NCBI GenBank assembly: GCA_046347945.1
Contig: JAXMFB010000003.1
Span: 62,001-126,000, forward strand
DNA length: 64,000 bases
Origin: Zeimonas sp046347945
GTDB taxonomy: Bacteria > Pseudomonadota > Gammaproteobacteria > Burkholderiales > Burkholderiaceae_E
Reading direction: 5' to 3'
Shown piece by piece: positions 62,252-64,000 of the stretch. How positions within the stretch are numbered: the stretch's first letter is position 1; each line of letters begins with the position of its first letter. The position numbers and the translations under genes were made by a program. The notes below the pieces were generated by a model, which was not told the DNA's origin, searched no databases, and worked only from the letters and a program-made list of their open reading frames with translations.

Positions 62252-63061
62252 CTACTTCGGCCGCTGCCGCTCTTCGAGCAGCCGCGCGAGCCGTTCGTGC
62301 AACTCGTCCGAGGCGAGGCTCTCGCGATATGCGGCAGCCATGGCTGCCATCGTGGCCCGGCCGTCCGGGCTGTCGAGCCCGGCCTGCGCCATCGCGTGCA
62401 GGTGGCGCTTCATCTGCGCGACCACCTTCGGCGCGGTGCGCGAGACGTGGTCGAGATAGGCGTCGACCCGCGCGCCGAGCGCGTCGCGCGGTACCATCTC
62501 GGTCAGGAAGCCGATGCGCAGCATCTCGTCGGACTCGATCGTCATCGCGGTCAGCATCAGCTTGCTGGCGGCGGGCAGGCCGAGGCGCGCCAGGTAGCGG
62601 CGCAGGCCGCCGGGATAGTAGTGCAGGCCGAATTTCGCGGCGGGCATGAACATCTTCAGGCCGGGCGAGCCGATGCGGAAGTCGCAGCACAGCGCGAGGT
62701 CGGTCGCGCCGCCGTAGACGCTGCCGTTCAGTGCGGCAATGGTGACGAAAGGTAGCGCCTCGAGCGAGTCGAGCATCCGCTCGAAGCGCGAGTCGAGCTC
62801 GTCGACGATCGCGTCGAGCGTGTAGCCCGAGCTGAAGGTCTTCTCGCCGGCGCCGGTGACGACCATCGCGCGAGTGCCGCCGTCGGCGGCCAGCCGCTCG
62901 AAGAGGGCGAGCAGTGCGTCGACGTCGGCGGGGTCGAGGCGGTTGTGCTCGGCGGGGCGGTTCAGCGTGATGCGCAGCAGGTCGCCGGCGCGCTGCGCGA
63001 GCGGCGCACCGTCGTGCGCCGCCAGCGGCTCGGCGGCGATGTCCGCGAAACGGTCAGGCAT
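62252..63061 (-). CDS. Enoyl-CoA hydratase/isomerase-family protein
   Basis: This 269-residue crotonase-fold protein contains LLRITLNRPAEHNRLDPADVDALLALFERL, VVTGAGEKTFSSGYTLD (first oxyanion-hole block) and LNGSVYGGATDLALCCDFRIGSP. The two Glu residues used by classical hydratases are not found: GGATDLA has Asp in place of the first, and FGLHYYPGG lacks the second. It may be an isomerase, hydrolase or decarboxylase of the superfamily. It overlaps the cupin gene end by eight bases. Confidence 0.85.
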   Translation of the reverse strand: MPDRFADIAAEPLAAHDGAPLAQRAGDLLRITLNRPAEHNRLDPADVDALLALFERLAADGGTRAMVVTGAGEKTFSSGYTLDAIVDELDSRFERMLDSLEALPFVTIAALNGSVYGGATDLALCCDFRIGSPGLKMFMPAAKFGLHYYPGGLRRYLARLGLPAASKLMLTAMTIESDEMLRIGFLTEMVPRDALGARVDAYLDHVSRTAPKVVAQMKRHLHAMAQAGLDSPDGRATMAAMAAAYRESLASDELHERLARLLEERQRPK

Positions 63062-63521
63062 CGCGGTCGTCGCCGACGCGGACGAACGCGGCGACCTCGG
63101 GCGAGCGCCGCAATTCGGCGAGCTGCGCGGCGTCGGGCAGCTGCGGCCGGTCGCGCTCCTTGTCGACGAGGCACAGGAAGCCGAGCGGCGAGTCCTGGTC
63201 TGCGCGGAACTGGTGCCACGCGAGCGGCGGCACCGAGACCAGGTCGCGCTCGGCGACCGCGTGGACGCGATCGCCGACCAGGCAGTGGCCGCGTCCGCGC
63301 AGGACCATCACCGCATGCGCGTGCTCGTGCCGCTCGAGCGACGAATAGCCGCCCGGCGCGATCTCGAAGTAGCGCCATTCGCAGCGCAAATTGTCCTCGT
63401 GGAACAGCACCTGCCGCGTGATGTCGCGAAACGGCGCGCTGCCCTCGTCCTTGTAGCGCATCGTCTCGACGCGCTCCCAGCGGTGTCCGGGCAGCGCCTT
63501 GCGGATCGGTGAGTCGGCCAT
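63054..63521 (-). CDS. Cupin-domain protein
   Basis: This 155-residue protein starts at ATG 63521, two bases after the RuBisCO-like gene ends. FEIAPGGYSSLERHEHAHAVMVLRGRG is cupin motif 1 with three His and Glu. VSVPPLAWHQFRADQDSPLGFLCLVD is motif 2 with His. It is a small metal-binding cupin, perhaps an isomerase. It is clearly in one operon with its two neighbours. Confidence 0.85.
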   Translation of the reverse strand: MADSPIRKALPGHRWERVETMRYKDEGSAPFRDITRQVLFHEDNLRCEWRYFEIAPGGYSSLERHEHAHAVMVLRGRGHCLVGDRVHAVAERDLVSVPPLAWHQFRADQDSPLGFLCLVDKERDRPQLPDAAQLAELRRSPEVAAFVRVGDDRDA

Positions 63522-63523
63522 GG

Positions 63524-64000
63524 TCAGGGCTCGTGGGGGACGAAGGTGCGCGACGCGCGCGGCGAATCGGGCGGCGCGCGCGGGCATCTTCGCTGCCGGC
63601 GGCGAGCAGGTTGCCGCCGATCAGCAGCATCGTGTCGGGACCGTAGTCGTCGAGCATCTCGTCGACGCGCTCGACGCTCATCCCGCCGGCCGGCACCGGC
63701 AGCGCCGGCCGGTGCCGACCGAGCGGCGCCCGCGCCGCGTCGGCGATCGCGAGGCAGTCGTCGCGCGGATAGCTGAAGCGCCCGCCCCAGTTCGGAAAGA
63801 TCGTCGCATCGGCGCCGAACAGCCGGAACAGCCGCCCGAGCAGCAGCGGCGCGGCGATCCGCGCGTGGCCGGCGAGCGCCGGGTGCGCGAGCAGCGGCAC
63901 GCCGGCCTCGGCGCGCACCAGTTCGACGAAGGCCGGCACGCCGACGATCATCGGGCACGCGAGCACGGCGCCCACGCCTTCGTCGCGCGCGACGCGCAAC
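63524..64000 (-). CDS. RuBisCO-like protein, 3' part, probable frameshift near its end
   Basis: The gene enters from the right edge, so its 5' end is outside the window. VGVPLLAHPALAGHA-like AGVPLLAHPALAGHARIAAPLLLGRLFRLFGADATIFPNWGGRFSY, VPAGGMSVERVDEMLDDYGPDTMLLIGGNLLA is the C-terminal barrel of form IV RuBisCO-like proteins. Around 63580-63600 the coding frame changes and ends RASRTFVPHEP at 63524. In the original frame it would run on through the cupin gene. Form IV members act as isomerases or decarboxylases of sugar-phosphate-like substrates. Confidence 0.8.
   Translation of the reverse strand, partial: VARRARRRRGRRARVPDDRRRAGLRRTGARRGRRAAARAPGARRPRADRRAAAARAAVPAVRRRCDDLSELGRALQLSARRLPRDRRRGAGAARSAPAGAAGAGRRDERRARRRDARRLRSRHDAADRRQPARRRQRRCPRAPPDSPRASRTFVPHEP

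Overview
The window reads as chromosomal DNA of a high-GC betaproteobacterium, probably Burkholderiales. The grounds are a strong G/C bias at third codon positions, a PEP-CTERM protein behind a sigma-54 promoter, an SHP/DHC/cytochrome b561 operon, a metX-metW pair, TRAP and Liv transporters, and long runs of genes joined by ATGA/GTGA overlaps. This assignment is inference from gene content; no rRNA or tRNA gene was seen.

Layout. 0-6.5 kb: the 3' part of a SauUSI-like type IV restriction helicase, then a probable ADP-ribosyltransferase-fold gene, a small secreted protein, a thioesterase gene and a DUF2075 helicase gene. The ART-like, thioesterase and DUF2075 genes are broken by frameshifts. 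6.5-9.8 kb: a dense toxin-antitoxin island (DUF2249 protein, hicB relic, hicAB, brnT plus an XRE antitoxin, an addiction-module antitoxin with a decayed RelE/ParE partner, and RHH/PIN with a perfect operator palindrome). 9.7-24.3 kb: ordinary small operons (TetR/SnoaL, MBL hydrolase, haem c/b561 operon, cupin/LysR, YihY, GST, AKR, DUF937, MAPEG, RIO1 kinase, RcnB) interspersed with orphan antitoxins (BrnA, HigA, CopG-type) and a TumE/TumA pair.

24.8-42.5 kb: the most interesting part, 14 same-strand genes with overlaps or very short gaps, apparently one operon: hydantoinase, N-carbamoyl amino acid hydrolase, UbiD-type decarboxylase, DUF917/S-methyl-thiohydantoin desulfurase, a urocanase paralogue with altered conserved blocks, a complete TRAP transporter, a CaiB CoA-transferase, two acyl-CoA dehydrogenases, a histidine ammonia-lyase-like enzyme with the MIO triad, a GlcD-type FAD oxidase and an aromatic/aspartate aminotransferase. 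Read together they suggest uptake and breakdown of an imidazole compound, probably a 2-thioimidazole such as ergothioneine or thiohistidine. The route would run through thiourocanate, thiohydantoin propionate, hydantoin propionate and N-carbamoylglutamate to glutamate, with extra enzymes that could feed lactate- and propionate-side-chain analogues into it. This is inference from gene families.

42.6-50.1 kb: a LysR regulator divergent from a Liv-type ABC uptake operon (with a LivM-LivG fusion) ending in an acyl-CoA ligase. 50.1-57.5 kb: a Cys-rich small protein, DEDDh exonuclease, beta-carbonic anhydrase, UspA, Phd antitoxin, cytochrome c, SpmAB-like fusion, a TPP riboswitch with a CytX-type transporter, and a frameshifted luciferase-like oxidoreductase. 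57.5-59.5 kb: a SAM-II riboswitch plus intrinsic terminator ahead of metX-metW. 59.5-64 kb (minus strand): GNAT, PEP-CTERM lectin-like protein, PQQ-type sugar dehydrogenase, then an enoyl-CoA hydratase-like gene, a cupin and the 3' part of a RuBisCO-like gene.
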